Positions 43,934 through 53,820 of a stretch of 64,000 nucleotides of DNA are shown here, piece after piece (position 1 is the first letter of the stretch; every line of letters starts with the position of its first letter). Position numbers and translations under genes: made by a program. The DNA is from Desulfolinea sp050305405 (lineage in GTDB: Bacteria > Chloroflexota > Anaerolineae > Anaerolineales > Villigracilaceae): the NCBI GenBank assembly GCA_050305405.1, contig JBNLFG010000011.1:62001-126000 (forward strand), given 5' to 3'. The notes beneath the pieces are model-generated. The model made no database searches, had not been told where the DNA came from, and was given only the letters and a program-made list of their open reading frames with translations.

Positions 43934-45706
43934 ATGAAACGTAAAAAACATTACTACTTATTGACGACTTTAATGCTGGTGCTTAGCGCCTGCTTCGGAA
44001 CGGCTACCGCAGACTTCTCTACGCAGACAGGGAACACCGAAGCAGACTCACCCGTGCTTGATACAACATCCCAAGCAACGCTCACGCCCCCTGTCTCTGC
44101 CGACTTCGCCGCTGACGACCTGACATCTACCCCTAACGACGCAACAAGCAGCATTACTCTGAACATCGATTCGATTGCTGTAACAGGTGAAGGGGTGACG
44201 GTGAACGGCAGCTCTGCAACCATCACTGATGCCGGGAGCTACGAAATTAGCGGCACGCTCAGAAACGGGCAGATCGTTGTCGATACACAAGATGTCGAAA
44301 ACGTCGTCATCCTGCTGGCTGGCGCGGATATCCATAACGAAAATAGCGCACCGATTTATGTGGCGAATGCTAAAAAGGTGATTATCACGCTCGCAGAAGG
44401 GACCCAGAACAATATCAGTGACGGGGCGAGCTACGCTGATCTCGATAAAAACGGCGAGCCGAATGCGGCGATCTTCAGCCACGACAATCTAACCATCAAC
44501 GGCACCGGTGTCTTGACTGTGACCGCCAACTACAACAACGGCATCACCAGCAAAGATGACTTGAAGATCACCGGCGGCACGATTACCGTGACAGCGGTTA
44601 ACGACGGCATCAAAGGCAAGGATTCGGTTGCCATCGAAGACGGTCTGATTACGATCAACGCTAGTGCAGATGGCATCCAGTCGACAAATGAAGAAAAAGC
44701 CGAGAAAGGCTATATCGCCATTGAAGGTGGTACGCTGAATATCACATCGGCACAGGATGGCATTCAGGCAGCGACCAGTTTGAGAATCAGCAGTGGCGAC
44801 CTGACCATTGAAACGAGTTCTGGCAAAGGCATTAACGCTGGAGCAAATCTCAGCATTACAGGCGGCACTTTCAACATCATCTCTGCTGATGATTCCATCC
44901 ATGCAAATAGCAATCTAACGATTGATGATGGCGTCTTCCAATTAGCTTCTGGTGACGGGGGCATTCGTTCTAAAACCTCCCTGACGATCAATGGTGGCAG
45001 CGTCAATATTACTCGATCCATTGAAGGTCTCGAAAGCGCGCTTATTACGATCAACAATGGCAACGTCCGCCTGATCGCCAGCGATGATGGGATCAACGCT
45101 GCCACAGGAAGCCGCGATGAGCAAACGAATAGCAACTACATCTATATCAACGGCGGATACGTTCTCGTTGAAGCAAGCGGCGACGGGCTAGACAGCAATG
45201 GCTCTGTTGTGATGACAGGCGGCACCGTTATCGTGAATGGCCCCACCCAAAACAACAACGGCGCCCTCGATTACGATGACACCTTCAACATCAGCGGCGG
45301 CTTACTTGTGGCAGTTGGTAGTTCGGGCATGGCTGAAGCGCCCAGCCAGACTTCCACGCAGTATTCGGTCATCCATAATTTTGAGAGCGCACAGGCAACG
45401 GAAACACTCATCCACATCCAGAACCAGAACGGCACCGACGTGTTGACCTTTGCCCCGAGTAAAGAATTTCAGTCGGTGGTACTCTCCAGCCCTGCACTAG
45501 AAAATGGCATGACCTACACCCTTTACGTCGGCGGAACTGCTAATGGTGGTGTAGTCGATGGTCTCTACGCCAATGGAAACTACTCGCCCGGTACGGAAGT
45601 TGCCAGTTTCACCATCACCAACATGGTTACGCGCTCAGGCATTGATGGTGACGGACACAGTAGTCACACTCTTAACGGAGAAGAATTGGCAACGCCTCAA
45701 GATTAA
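43934..45706 (+). CDS. DUF4353 carbohydrate-binding-domain lipoprotein
   Basis: A 590-residue lipoprotein: signal peptide with lipobox LSAC (about 17-20), a Thr/Ser/Ala-rich linker (20-75), then a DUF4353-type right-handed beta-helix. Roughly eight repeats of about 22-30 residues follow the pattern GG-x-I-x-I-x-S-x-x-DGI-x-x-x-x-x-L-x-I, for example ITGGTITVTAVNDGIKGKD and IEGGTLNITSAQDGIQAAT. A beta-sandwich-like C-terminus (460-590) ends the protein. It probably binds polysaccharide at the cell surface; ligand unknown. Monocistronic, ending at the terminator at 45708-45740. Confidence 0.88.
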   Translation: MKRKKHYYLLTTLMLVLSACFGTATADFSTQTGNTEADSPVLDTTSQATLTPPVSADFAADDLTSTPNDATSSITLNIDSIAVTGEGVTVNGSSATITDAGSYEISGTLRNGQIVVDTQDVENVVILLAGADIHNENSAPIYVANAKKVIITLAEGTQNNISDGASYADLDKNGEPNAAIFSHDNLTINGTGVLTVTANYNNGITSKDDLKITGGTITVTAVNDGIKGKDSVAIEDGLITINASADGIQSTNEEKAEKGYIAIEGGTLNITSAQDGIQAATSLRISSGDLTIETSSGKGINAGANLSITGGTFNIISADDSIHANSNLTIDDGVFQLASGDGGIRSKTSLTINGGSVNITRSIEGLESALITINNGNVRLIASDDGINAATGSRDEQTNSNYIYINGGYVLVEASGDGLDSNGSVVMTGGTVIVNGPTQNNNGALDYDDTFNISGGLLVAVGSSGMAEAPSQTSTQYSVIHNFESAQATETLIHIQNQNGTDVLTFAPSKEFQSVVLSSPALENGMTYTLYVGGTANGGVVDGLYANGNYSPGTEVASFTITNMVTRSGIDGDGHSSHTLNGEELATPQD

Positions 45707-45707
45707 G

Positions 45708-45740
45708 AATCAAAAAGCACCCAATGGATGCTTTTTGATT
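45708..45740 (+). terminator. Terminator after the DUF4353 gene
   Basis: A perfect 12-bp inverted repeat (45708-45719 with 45729-45740) around a 9-base loop, including an A5/T5 tract. Beginning 2 bases after the stop codon, it can also act on the converging CoA ligase gene. Confidence 0.8.
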
Positions 45741-45799
45741 GGCTGCTCCATTATCCTTCGGAGCGATATTGCCGCGCATTCGCCAGAAAAGAAAAAAAG

Positions 45800-46984
45800 C
45801 TAATCCCAGGATCGCAAGTCTTCAATTGGAGGCGCGTTTTCAGCAATCTCTTTTTCACTCACAATCTCAACAGATAGACGGAACTTGATGCTCTCGCGCG
45901 CCGCGTTGGACAACCGTTCAGGCAGGGTTTCCACATCTGCGTCAGCGGACGGAAGCACACGCAGGGAAAGTTGGTCTCTGTGCTCCGAGCGGGTGACGCG
46001 CGCCTGCCAGCGTACCGCTTCCGGGAACGAGGACATTAATCCATTTAACTGACGCGGGTGCAAGAACATGCCGCGTACCTTAACTGCATCTCCCACACGA
46101 CCAAGCCAGCCCATCAGACGCGGTGACTCCAAACCGCAGGAACATGGTTCGGGATGTACGGCGGAAAGATCCCCCGTCCCAAAGCGGACGAGAGCATAAT
46201 GGTCGTTATAGAGCGTAACAACCACTTCGCCAGTCTCGCCGGGGGGCAGCGGCTGCCCTAAGTTGATGTCGCAAACTTGGATGATAGCGTCATCGGGGAG
46301 ATGCCAACCATCTTCGGCCTCGCATTCATAGCCGAGATTGCCGCATTCGGCGGTGCCATAGCCCTGACGAGCAATCGGTATCCCGTGATCGTTCAACCAA
46401 GCTCTCAGAGAAGGAGGTAGTGGCTCAGCAGTAAAGAATGCTTTTTTGACAAAAATCTCCAACTCCATTTCTTCGGCTTTTTCAACAAGCGCTTTCAGAT
46501 AAGAAGGCAACCCAACATAGCCATTTACCTTCAGATCGTGTAATACATGAACCTGCTGCTCCTGATTGCCGATTCCCCCGGGGATGACAGCGCAGCCCGT
46601 TGCAAAGAGACCTTCTTCGAACATCGCACCTGCCGGGGTGAGATGATAGCCAAAGGCATTCAAAACAACATCGCCTTCGACAAAGCCTGTCGCACGCATG
46701 GCCGATTCCCAGCGCCAGTAGTCGGGAACACGCGGCTCGGGTTCGTAGATCGGCCCGGGGGATTGGTAGATGCGTTTGAGTGAGCCGGGGTCGCAGGCAA
46801 GGAATCCGCCAAAGGGCGGCGAAGCTGCCTGGATGTCGGCAAGATCGTCCTTGCGGATAACGGGCAATGCATTCAGGGACGAGGCAGATGTCAATTGCGC
46901 GGGAGCAAGCCCAGCGTCACGGAGGCGCGCGGCAAACCCCGGTGCGTTTTCAGCGAGATGTGTGATCAATTTGGCGATGTCCAT
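45800..46984 (-). CDS. Phenylacetate-CoA ligase-like adenylating enzyme
   Basis: A 394-residue member of the PaaK branch of the ANL superfamily: RQGYGTAECGNLGYECE is the A5-type motif, VVVTLYNDHYALVRFGTGDLSAV the A7/A8 region with the Cys-rich PEPCSCG segment typical of PaaK, and a C-terminal ACT-like lid. It lacks a clear N-terminal Ser/Gly-rich P-loop, as shortened PaaK homologues do. It would form an acyl- or aryl-CoA; phenylacetate is the family's best-known substrate but not proven here. ATG 46984 with GGAG is chosen over a Met five codons upstream. Last gene of the liv operon. Confidence 0.82.
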   Translation of the reverse strand: MDIAKLITHLAENAPGFAARLRDAGLAPAQLTSASSLNALPVIRKDDLADIQAASPPFGGFLACDPGSLKRIYQSPGPIYEPEPRVPDYWRWESAMRATGFVEGDVVLNAFGYHLTPAGAMFEEGLFATGCAVIPGGIGNQEQQVHVLHDLKVNGYVGLPSYLKALVEKAEEMELEIFVKKAFFTAEPLPPSLRAWLNDHGIPIARQGYGTAECGNLGYECEAEDGWHLPDDAIIQVCDINLGQPLPPGETGEVVVTLYNDHYALVRFGTGDLSAVHPEPCSCGLESPRLMGWLGRVGDAVKVRGMFLHPRQLNGLMSSFPEAVRWQARVTRSEHRDQLSLRVLPSADADVETLPERLSNAARESIKFRLSVEIVSEKEIAENAPPIEDLRSWD

Positions 46985-47092
46985 AAAAGTTCTCTCCATC
47001 CATTTTTAAAGCAAGAGGCACGAATAAGCGAATTGCGCGAATTTTATTCGCATTCTTCGTCCATTCGCGCCGTTTGTATTAGTTCTTCAAAT

Positions 47093-47884
47093 TTACGAAA
47101 GCCAGCGTTTGCGACGTTTGTAGTGTTTGACTTCGCGGTAGGATTTGCGACTGCCAACTTCGGTGAGGCCGAGATAAAACTCACGCACATCGGCATTGGC
47201 ACGCAGATCGTCCGGGTAGCCATCGAGCACGATGCGTCCGCTTTCCATAATGTAAGCGTAATCGGCCACGCCGAGCGTAAGATTTGCGTTCTGCTCGACC
47301 AACAAGATAGTGGTGCCCTGCTCGCGATTGATGCGCTTGATGATCTCGAAAATCTCATGCACAAGTAAGGGTGCGAGACCAAGGGATGGTTCATCGAGCA
47401 TCATCAGTTTGGGTTTTGCCATGAGAGCGCGTCCAATTGCGAGCATTTGCTGTTCACCACCGGAAAGATAGCCAGCCGTTTGGTTGCGGCGTTCTTTGAG
47501 ACGCGGGAAGTATTGATAAACCATCTCAAGATCATCACGTCCCACACCATCCTTACGGGTGTAGCCGCCTGCGATAAGATTCTCTTCGGTGCTCAGATGC
47601 ACGAAAACGCGCCGTCCTTCCATAACCTGAAAGATACCCTTCCGAACAATGTCGGAGGCATCCATGTGATGGATATTTTCATCCCTGAAGACGATACCGC
47701 CATCGGTTACTTCGCCGTCTTCGGCTTTGAGCAGGCCGGAAATGGCTTTGAGTGTTGTCGATTTTCCAGCACCGTTGGAGCCGAGCAAACCGACGATTTT
47801 CCCTTCGGGCACTTCCATAGACATGCCTTTCAGGACAAGGATGACATCGTTATAAATGACTTCAATATTATTTAATGAGAGCAT
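47093..47884 (-). CDS. livF: Branched-chain-type ABC transporter ATP-binding protein LivF
   Basis: A 263-residue ATPase: Walker A GLLGSNGAGKSTT (about 33-45), Q-loop region, signature LSGGEQQMLAIGRAL, Walker B LMMLDEPSLGLAP and the switch His region. The short LivF form with a C-terminal basic tail (KHYKRRKRWLS). It drives import with LivG at 53821-54678. It stands downstream of livK after 117 bases holding a stem-loop. Confidence 0.93.
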   Translation of the reverse strand: MLSLNNIEVIYNDVILVLKGMSMEVPEGKIVGLLGSNGAGKSTTLKAISGLLKAEDGEVTDGGIVFRDENIHHMDASDIVRKGIFQVMEGRRVFVHLSTEENLIAGGYTRKDGVGRDDLEMVYQYFPRLKERRNQTAGYLSGGEQQMLAIGRALMAKPKLMMLDEPSLGLAPLLVHEIFEIIKRINREQGTTILLVEQNANLTLGVADYAYIMESGRIVLDGYPDDLRANADVREFYLGLTEVGSRKSYREVKHYKRRKRWLS

Positions 47885-47950
47885 AGTAGTAACCAGTTTT
47901 CAGTAGTCAATTTTCAGGGAACGCGCATTTACTTGCAAGCGGGTCTTTTG

Positions 47951-47984
47951 TTGAGGGGCAAGGCATCATATCCTCGCCCCTCAA
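47951..47984 (-). other. Stem-loop between livK and livF
   Basis: TTGAGGGGC (47951-47959) and GCCCCTCAA (47976-47984) form a 9-bp stem. No U-run follows on the minus strand, so rather than a full terminator it may protect the livK message and allow the binding protein to be made in excess. Confidence 0.55.
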
Positions 47985-48001
47985 TATCAAATTAGAGTTA
48001 C

Positions 48002-49204
48002 TTATTCAGCGGAGATAAAATCGCTGATGGCCGTCCACTTGCCGCCTTCAACTTTGTACAGACGCAGCGCAGTGTTACCGCGGTGGCTGCTGGAAGAGTA
48101 GGAAAGCGGGGATGTTACGCCACCGGTATCAAAGTTCTGGATTGTTTCCAGAGCAGCTTTAATGTTTTCGCCGGTTAGTTCATCGCCGTTCTGTAGTACG
48201 AGCTCAATGCCTCTGGACATCAGCGCCATTGTCCACCAGCCCTGTGTATAGTGCAAGCTAGCTTCATCAATATTTGAGCCATGTTCTTGGAGCCAGGCAT
48301 CGGCATCTTCATGTCCACCGACACGTGCGCTCGGAGGCGTGAAGGGGATCGTTCCGACAACGCCTTCAGCAGCGTCGCCAGCCAATTCTACGAAACCTTC
48401 ATCAGCACACCAATTCATGCAGACGAACGACACGGAGTCTGTCATGCCCTGGCTGGCAGCATCTTTAACCATCACTGCAGCGGGGCTGGAGACGGTGTGA
48501 ATAATGACATAGTTGGCACCAAACTGCTGCATTTGTGCTAACTCAGCAACGTAATCAGTCACGCCGCCCGGCATAGGCAGACTTGTAAAGGCAACGCCGT
48601 TTGCTTCCGCAAATGCTGCGGCATCTTCAACCGGGGACTGACCAAAGGGGCTGTCATGATGGGTCAAAACGATCGAGGGCATACCCTCGTTACCCTTCGC
48701 TGCCCAATCATCTATCGCCCAGCGGATCGCAATAATCGCTTGGTCAGAGTAGGATGTTCCAACCAAGAAATTGTAGGGGGCAGCTTCCATATCCAGAAGA
48801 CCTGCGGAGTACGAAGCAGACATGAAGGGGATCTTATCCGCAGCAACTTTCGTGCGAAGCGCTTCTGTATCGCCAGTTCCCCAACCCTGGAATGCTACAA
48901 CACCTTCCTGCACATATTGGGTATACAGCAATTCAGCCTGATCGACTTTGTAAGCATAGTCAGCAGAGATCAGTTCGATCTGGCGACCTTCGATCCCGCC
49001 ATTTGCATTGCGCCATTCAACGTAGCCTTTGACACCATCGCCATAGGGCGTGCCAACATCCGAAGTGGGACCGGTGAGATCAAAGATGGCACCGACTTTA
49101 ATGGTCTCATCAGCAGCGTCTCCGCCGCCTCCGCCACAGGCTGCAAGCATCATAGCTGCCAGCACAAAAATAGCAAATAAAGCATAGGTGGTTTTACGGG
49201 TCAT
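48002..49204 (-). CDS. livK: ABC transporter substrate-binding lipoprotein LivK-type
   Basis: A 400-residue lipoprotein with lipobox LAAC (about 20-23) and a GGGG linker, then the periplasmic-binding type I fold typical of LivJ/LivK: IKVGAIFDLTGPTSDVGTPYGDG opens the domain (in part), followed by LISADYAYKVDQA and the GVVGTIPFTPPSA hinge. Ligands of this family include branched-chain amino acids, amides, urea and aromatic acids. The neighbouring acyl-CoA ligases make a carboxylic or amino-acid-derived ligand plausible. Confidence 0.92.
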   Translation of the reverse strand: MTRKTTYALFAIFVLAAMMLAACGGGGGDAADETIKVGAIFDLTGPTSDVGTPYGDGVKGYVEWRNANGGIEGRQIELISADYAYKVDQAELLYTQYVQEGVVAFQGWGTGDTEALRTKVAADKIPFMSASYSAGLLDMEAAPYNFLVGTSYSDQAIIAIRWAIDDWAAKGNEGMPSIVLTHHDSPFGQSPVEDAAAFAEANGVAFTSLPMPGGVTDYVAELAQMQQFGANYVIIHTVSSPAAVMVKDAASQGMTDSVSFVCMNWCADEGFVELAGDAAEGVVGTIPFTPPSARVGGHEDADAWLQEHGSNIDEASLHYTQGWWTMALMSRGIELVLQNGDELTGENIKAALETIQNFDTGGVTSPLSYSSSSHRGNTALRLYKVEGGKWTAISDFISAE

Positions 49205-49255
49205 TTCTCTATTCTCCTTTGGGTAGAAATGAATAAAAGGGTCGAACTATACTGA

Positions 49256-49927
49256 TTATTTTCCGTATTCACGCGGCGAATAATCAATATTAGAACGCAA
49301 ATCCACAATGGTGATGTCGTGTTCTTTCAAGCGATTCTTGAGCGCTTCCACATCGGCACCAGTTTCTTTGATGGTCACTTCACTGGTCGCATCCGCATTG
49401 ATATTGGTTGTCGTTACCGCCAAGATATTGCCATTTGCTGCAGCAATATCTTCGGCAATCTTTGCTAGTTGTCCCGGACGATCTGGCAACTCAATCGTCA
49501 GGCGAGTGCCTTCGACAAAGCCACCCAGAACATTCACAAAGGCTTTGAAAATATCCGTTTCGGTGATGATCCCGACCAGCTTCTTATCATCCATAACCGG
49601 CAGACAGCCGATCTTGCGATCAATCATGATGCCTGCGGCAGCTTCCATTGGGCAGTTGACTGTCGCGGTCACAACAGGGGATGTCATAAACTGCTCGACT
49701 TTCAAACGTTCCAGCAAGCTGTACATCTCGTGGATGCTTAATGTCGTCGCAGGAGATGGTTGACTGGAAAGCAAGTCTTTTTCGACCACAATGCCAACCA
49801 ATTTGCCTTTATTCATCACAGGCAAGCGGCGGATCTTTTTCTCACGCATCAGCGCAATCGCCTCGGGGTATGTAGTTTTTGGATTAATGGTCAGCGGATC
49901 GGGGGTCATAAAATCGCGTACAAACAT
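49256..49927 (-). CDS. CBS-domain pair with ACT domain
   Basis: A 223-residue cytoplasmic protein: two CBS motifs (about 1-60 and 75-135; MTPDPLTINPKTTYPEAIAL and MTSPVVTATVNCPMEAAAGI) that form a Bateman module binding adenosyl nucleotides, then an ACT domain (about 140-210; IELPDRPGQLAKIAEDIAAA) that usually binds amino acids. It lies between livM and livK, a place that fits sensing of energy charge and of the imported amino acid. No output domain is present, so it must act on a partner. Confidence 0.9.
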   Translation of the reverse strand: MFVRDFMTPDPLTINPKTTYPEAIALMREKKIRRLPVMNKGKLVGIVVEKDLLSSQPSPATTLSIHEMYSLLERLKVEQFMTSPVVTATVNCPMEAAAGIMIDRKIGCLPVMDDKKLVGIITETDIFKAFVNVLGGFVEGTRLTIELPDRPGQLAKIAEDIAAANGNILAVTTTNINADATSEVTIKETGADVEALKNRLKEHDITIVDLRSNIDYSPREYGK

Positions 49928-49946
49928 GGTTCACCTCGTATCTTTT

Positions 49947-50990
49947 TTAGTAGCTGAAAGGCCACAAGCGGAAATAATCTTTGATATTTTTCCATATCTT
50001 ATTTAAGCCTTCCGGCTCAAAGACAAGGAATAAAATAATCACTAAACCAAAGGCTGCTTGCTGAATAAAAGGCAAGATCGATTCGACAACAGGGAAAGAT
50101 GATTTCAAAGCACGTCCCACGTTCGACAGAATGGCCGGAAGTAGGGTCATAAAAGTCGCGCCATAGAAGGAGCCACGGATCGAACCCAGCCCGCCGATGA
50201 TAATCATCGCCAAGTAAAGCACCGATACATCAATCGTGAAACGTTCCCAGGTGACAATGCTGCGATAGTGAGCTGTCAAAGCGCCCGCCATACCGACGAA
50301 GAAAGAAGACACAGCAAAAGCAAGCAATTTATATTTGAATAAGTTAATCCCCATCACTTCAGCAGCAATATCTTGATCTCGAATGGCAATAAAGGCACGC
50401 CCAAAATGGGTGCGGAAAAGGTTTGCTGTTAGCAAGGCGGTAATGCCAGCCAGCGCCCAAACCAGCCAGTAGAAATTAAAATCAGAACTCATGTTGATGC
50501 CAAAAAGCATCGGTGCAGGAACAACCAGCGCGTCCACGCCGCCAGTAACTGCATCCCAGTGAGTTACCACCCACAGAATGATCTCTTGCGAAGCCAGCGT
50601 CGCAATTGCCAGATACAGTCCCTTCAAACGCAGGGAAGGAATGCCGAACAAAGCCCCGACCAAAGCCGTAAATATACAAGCAATAATCGTTGAAGCCCAC
50701 CAAGGCATCCCCATATTGATGGTCAGGATTGCGGCAGCATAAGCGCCAACGGCCATAAAACCACCCTGCCCCAAGCTGATCTGCCCGGTATAACCGACAA
50801 GGATATTCAAACCAATCGCGCCAATTGTTGCAATGCCAATCTGATTCGCGAGCGTCAGGTAGTAACGATTCGCCATGAAGGGGAAAATCAGCATAAAGAC
50901 GCCAAAGATTACCCAGCGCGCCTTTTCAAGATGGGTGTGGCGCAATCCCATATCTGCTTTGTAGGTCGAGTGAAAAATACCAGAATTCAT
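49947..50990 (-). CDS. livM: Branched-chain-type ABC permease LivM
   Basis: From ATG 50990 (AGGA 7-11 bases upstream) a 347-residue permease with about ten helices; the family hallmark NILVGYTGQISLGQGGFMAV lies near the N-terminus, and GGLGSIRGSFYGA is the EAA-like loop. The frame reads 21 codons further up into livH, but those residues are polar and not part of the family. Pairs with LivH to form the channel. Confidence 0.93.
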   Translation of the reverse strand: MNSGIFHSTYKADMGLRHTHLEKARWVIFGVFMLIFPFMANRYYLTLANQIGIATIGAIGLNILVGYTGQISLGQGGFMAVGAYAAAILTINMGMPWWASTIIACIFTALVGALFGIPSLRLKGLYLAIATLASQEIILWVVTHWDAVTGGVDALVVPAPMLFGINMSSDFNFYWLVWALAGITALLTANLFRTHFGRAFIAIRDQDIAAEVMGINLFKYKLLAFAVSSFFVGMAGALTAHYRSIVTWERFTIDVSVLYLAMIIIGGLGSIRGSFYGATFMTLLPAILSNVGRALKSSFPVVESILPFIQQAAFGLVIILFLVFEPEGLNKIWKNIKDYFRLWPFSY

Positions 50991-51015
50991 AGGAGATTCC
51001 TGTCTTGTTGATACG

Positions 51016-51888
51016 TTAGACGCGCTCGATGATTTCCTGCCCGAAGAGACCATAAGGCCGCACCATCAGGATCAGGATGAGAATGGCAAAAGGAGCAACC
51101 TGATTCAGGCCATTGCCGATATAACCGCCGGTATAGGTCTCCAGCAAACCGATGATGATGCCGCCGATAATCGCCCCAGGGATTGAGTCAAGGCCGCCCA
51201 AAATCACAACGGGGAAAACGCGCAAACCAAAGTGACTTAGTTCACCGCTAACCCCGACAATATTGGCAACCAAGGCCCCACCGATCGCTGCGCTAATGGC
51301 AGCAATTGACCATGCCCAGGCGAAAATCTTCTTGACGCTGATTCCCATACTCAAAGCAGCTTGTTGGTCATCGGCAACGGCGCGCATGGCAATGCCCTCT
51401 TTCGAGCGTTTGAAGAAGTAGGTAAATAAGCCAAGCATTACAACAGCAATCACTATCGCCCACAAACGATCTGCGCCGATAGTTGCGCCAAGAACGTTAA
51501 CCGGCGTGCTGGGAATGAAAGGCGGAAAAGCCTTTGGCTGATTGCCCCAGATCGTGCTAACGATCGCTTTCAGCAAACTACTCAGGCCGATCGTTACCAT
51601 GATGACCGAAATAATTGGCTCGCCGATCAACGGGCGCAGCACAAAGCGTTCCACAACGGAACCAAGCCCAATTGCAACAGCGATCGTAATGACCAAACCA
51701 ATCGGCCACGCCAAACCAAACTGGGCGACCATCCCATAAACAACGTAACCACCGATCAACAGGAATTCCCCTTGTGCAAAGTTGATTACATCGCTGGCTT
51801 TATAAATCAAGACAAAGCCGAGTGCAGCCAGAGCCAAAATCGCACCGTTCGTCAATCCAGTGAGCGTTAATTGAATGAAAAGTTCCAT
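51016..51888 (-). CDS. livH: Branched-chain-type ABC permease LivH
   Basis: A 290-residue permease with about eight helices. GAILALAALGFVLIYKASDV and INFAQGEFLLIGGYV at the N-terminus and VILGGLDSIPGAIIGG near the end are LivH signatures. It starts 15 bases after the long-chain acyl-CoA synthetase gene, so the ligase and the permeases are one transcript. Confidence 0.94.
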   Translation of the reverse strand: MELFIQLTLTGLTNGAILALAALGFVLIYKASDVINFAQGEFLLIGGYVVYGMVAQFGLAWPIGLVITIAVAIGLGSVVERFVLRPLIGEPIISVIMVTIGLSSLLKAIVSTIWGNQPKAFPPFIPSTPVNVLGATIGADRLWAIVIAVVMLGLFTYFFKRSKEGIAMRAVADDQQAALSMGISVKKIFAWAWSIAAISAAIGGALVANIVGVSGELSHFGLRVFPVVILGGLDSIPGAIIGGIIIGLLETYTGGYIGNGLNQVAPFAILILILMVRPYGLFGQEIIERV

Positions 51889-51903
51889 ATTTCGTTATCC
51901 TGT

Positions 51904-53802
51904 CTACTCGTTAATGCCCATATCTTCGATGCGCAAACGGGTCTGCAAGGTCGCTGTGCGTCCATCCTGATAGGTAATCACCGTTTCAACATCCAAATGC
52001 GGGCTTTGACTGTAGAGCGCAGAGACAATATCGTCGTAACGCTGTGCCACCACATTGCGGCGCACCTTGCGCGTACGGGTCAGCTCGGCATCGTCTGCAT
52101 CCAATTCTTTGTGGAGCAAAACAAATCGACGGATACGCGCAGCAGGCGGCAGGTCAACATTCGCCTCTTCCACACGCTGGCGTACCAAATCATAAACTTC
52201 TGGCTTTTGCGCCAGATCGGTATAGGTTGTATATGCCAACTGGTTGTTCTCTGCCCATTTCCCGACGTTTGCAAAATCAATATTTAGCATCGCGGTTACG
52301 AAAGGCCAATCGCCGCCGAATACCACGGCTTCTTTCACGTAGGGGCTGAACTTCAATTTATTCTCAATGAACTGCGGGCTGAATTTTGTGCCGTCATGCA
52401 GGGTCATCACGTCTTTTGCACGGTCGATGACGATCAAATGCCCGTCATCGTCGAAATAACCCGCATCGCCTGTATGCAGCCAACCATCTATTAAGGTTTC
52501 ATTTGTTGCTTCTTCGTTTTTATAGTAGCCGATCATGACCGCTGGTGATGTGACCAGGATTTCGCCACTCTCATCAATTTGGATTTCTGTTTCTGGGATG
52601 GGTGTGCCAACGGTTTGGAATTTGACATCCCCATCACGATGCACTACGGATATTCCGCTTGTTTCCGTTGAACCATAGATTTGTTTAAGATTGACTCCCA
52701 GTGCGTGAAAGAAGCGAAAAACATCCGGCCCCAAAGCAGCGCCGCCGGTATACGCCCGTTCAAGATGCCGCAACCCAAGCTGATCTTTGATCTCTTGGAA
52801 AACAGTCCAGTCTGCCCAGAAATATTTGAGCTTCTGCACAAAAGTAGGCGTCTCTTTACGAAAACGGATATCCGCCATTTCGTAGCCAACTTTGAGACCC
52901 CAATCGTACATCATCTGCTTAAACTTAGTACTGTCTTCGATCTTGACCTGTACCTGCGAGATAAGATTCTCCCAAATACGTGGCGGGCTGAACATCGCCT
53001 GCGGCCCGATTTCACGAATGTCGTGTTGAACAGTTTCAGGCTCTTCCGGGAAGTTGATCGTAAAACCGATTTGCAAACCACAGGCAAGCGCCATCATTTG
53101 CTCGCCAATCCATGCCAGGGGCAGGAAAGAAACAAATTCATCGCCCTGGCTGATCGGGTCGATACTCATGAGATTATGTCCCATGCTGAGCAGATTCTTA
53201 TGGGTCAACATAGCAAGTTTCGGGTTCCCGGTCGTCCCGGATGTCGTCGACAGGATGGCAAGATCACTTTCTTTTCCTTCCGCGACACGTTTCTCCCACC
53301 AACCAGGATTCTCTTCGTCAAATTTGCGTCCCAGCGCTTCCACATCAGGGAAATAGAGTAAATACTCTTCGGTGTAATTGCGCAAGCCTTTGGGATCGTA
53401 ATAGATCACATTGCGGATGCCTTTCAGGTCATCCCACATTTCGAGCAGCTTATCGACCTGCTCCTGATCTTCGACAACAACAAAGGAAACATCAGCGTGG
53501 TTAAAGATGTAGACCATCTCTTTCACTACCGCATCTTGATAGACACCGATGCTTTTTGCGCCAACGGATTGGGCTGCTAATTCAGAGACAACCCATTCAG
53601 GGCGATTGTCTCCAATAATTGCAATCGTCTCTTCAGGAACAAGTCCCAGGGTATGCAGACCAAGCGCAAAGTATTTAACATGGTCGAGATATTCACGCCA
53701 GGTTAGCGCCTGCCAAATGCCGTAATTCCGCTCTCTTAGAGCGGTGTTTTCGGGTGTTTTTTGTGCGTGTTCAAGGAGGTATTGCGGTAAAGTTTCGGGC
53801 AT
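51904..53802 (-). CDS. Long-chain-type acyl-CoA synthetase (AMP-forming)
   Basis: From ATG 53802 (GGAG 6 bases upstream; an upstream TTG is rejected) a 632-residue ANL enzyme. The P-loop STTSGTTGNPKLAMLTHKN, the A5 motif IYGSTETSG, GWLHTGDAGYFDDDGHL and the VIDRAKDVMTLHDGTKFSP catalytic-lid region (in part) are those of FadD/ACSL-like synthetases. It turns fatty or aryl acids into CoA thioesters. It sits between livG and livH, an arrangement seen in several bacteria where transport and activation of acids are coupled. Substrate unknown. Confidence 0.93.
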   Translation of the reverse strand: MPETLPQYLLEHAQKTPENTALRERNYGIWQALTWREYLDHVKYFALGLHTLGLVPEETIAIIGDNRPEWVVSELAAQSVGAKSIGVYQDAVVKEMVYIFNHADVSFVVVEDQEQVDKLLEMWDDLKGIRNVIYYDPKGLRNYTEEYLLYFPDVEALGRKFDEENPGWWEKRVAEGKESDLAILSTTSGTTGNPKLAMLTHKNLLSMGHNLMSIDPISQGDEFVSFLPLAWIGEQMMALACGLQIGFTINFPEEPETVQHDIREIGPQAMFSPPRIWENLISQVQVKIEDSTKFKQMMYDWGLKVGYEMADIRFRKETPTFVQKLKYFWADWTVFQEIKDQLGLRHLERAYTGGAALGPDVFRFFHALGVNLKQIYGSTETSGISVVHRDGDVKFQTVGTPIPETEIQIDESGEILVTSPAVMIGYYKNEEATNETLIDGWLHTGDAGYFDDDGHLIVIDRAKDVMTLHDGTKFSPQFIENKLKFSPYVKEAVVFGGDWPFVTAMLNIDFANVGKWAENNQLAYTTYTDLAQKPEVYDLVRQRVEEANVDLPPAARIRRFVLLHKELDADDAELTRTRKVRRNVVAQRYDDIVSALYSQSPHLDVETVITYQDGRTATLQTRLRIEDMGINE

Positions 53803-53820
53803 GGATTTCTCCAACCTTCT

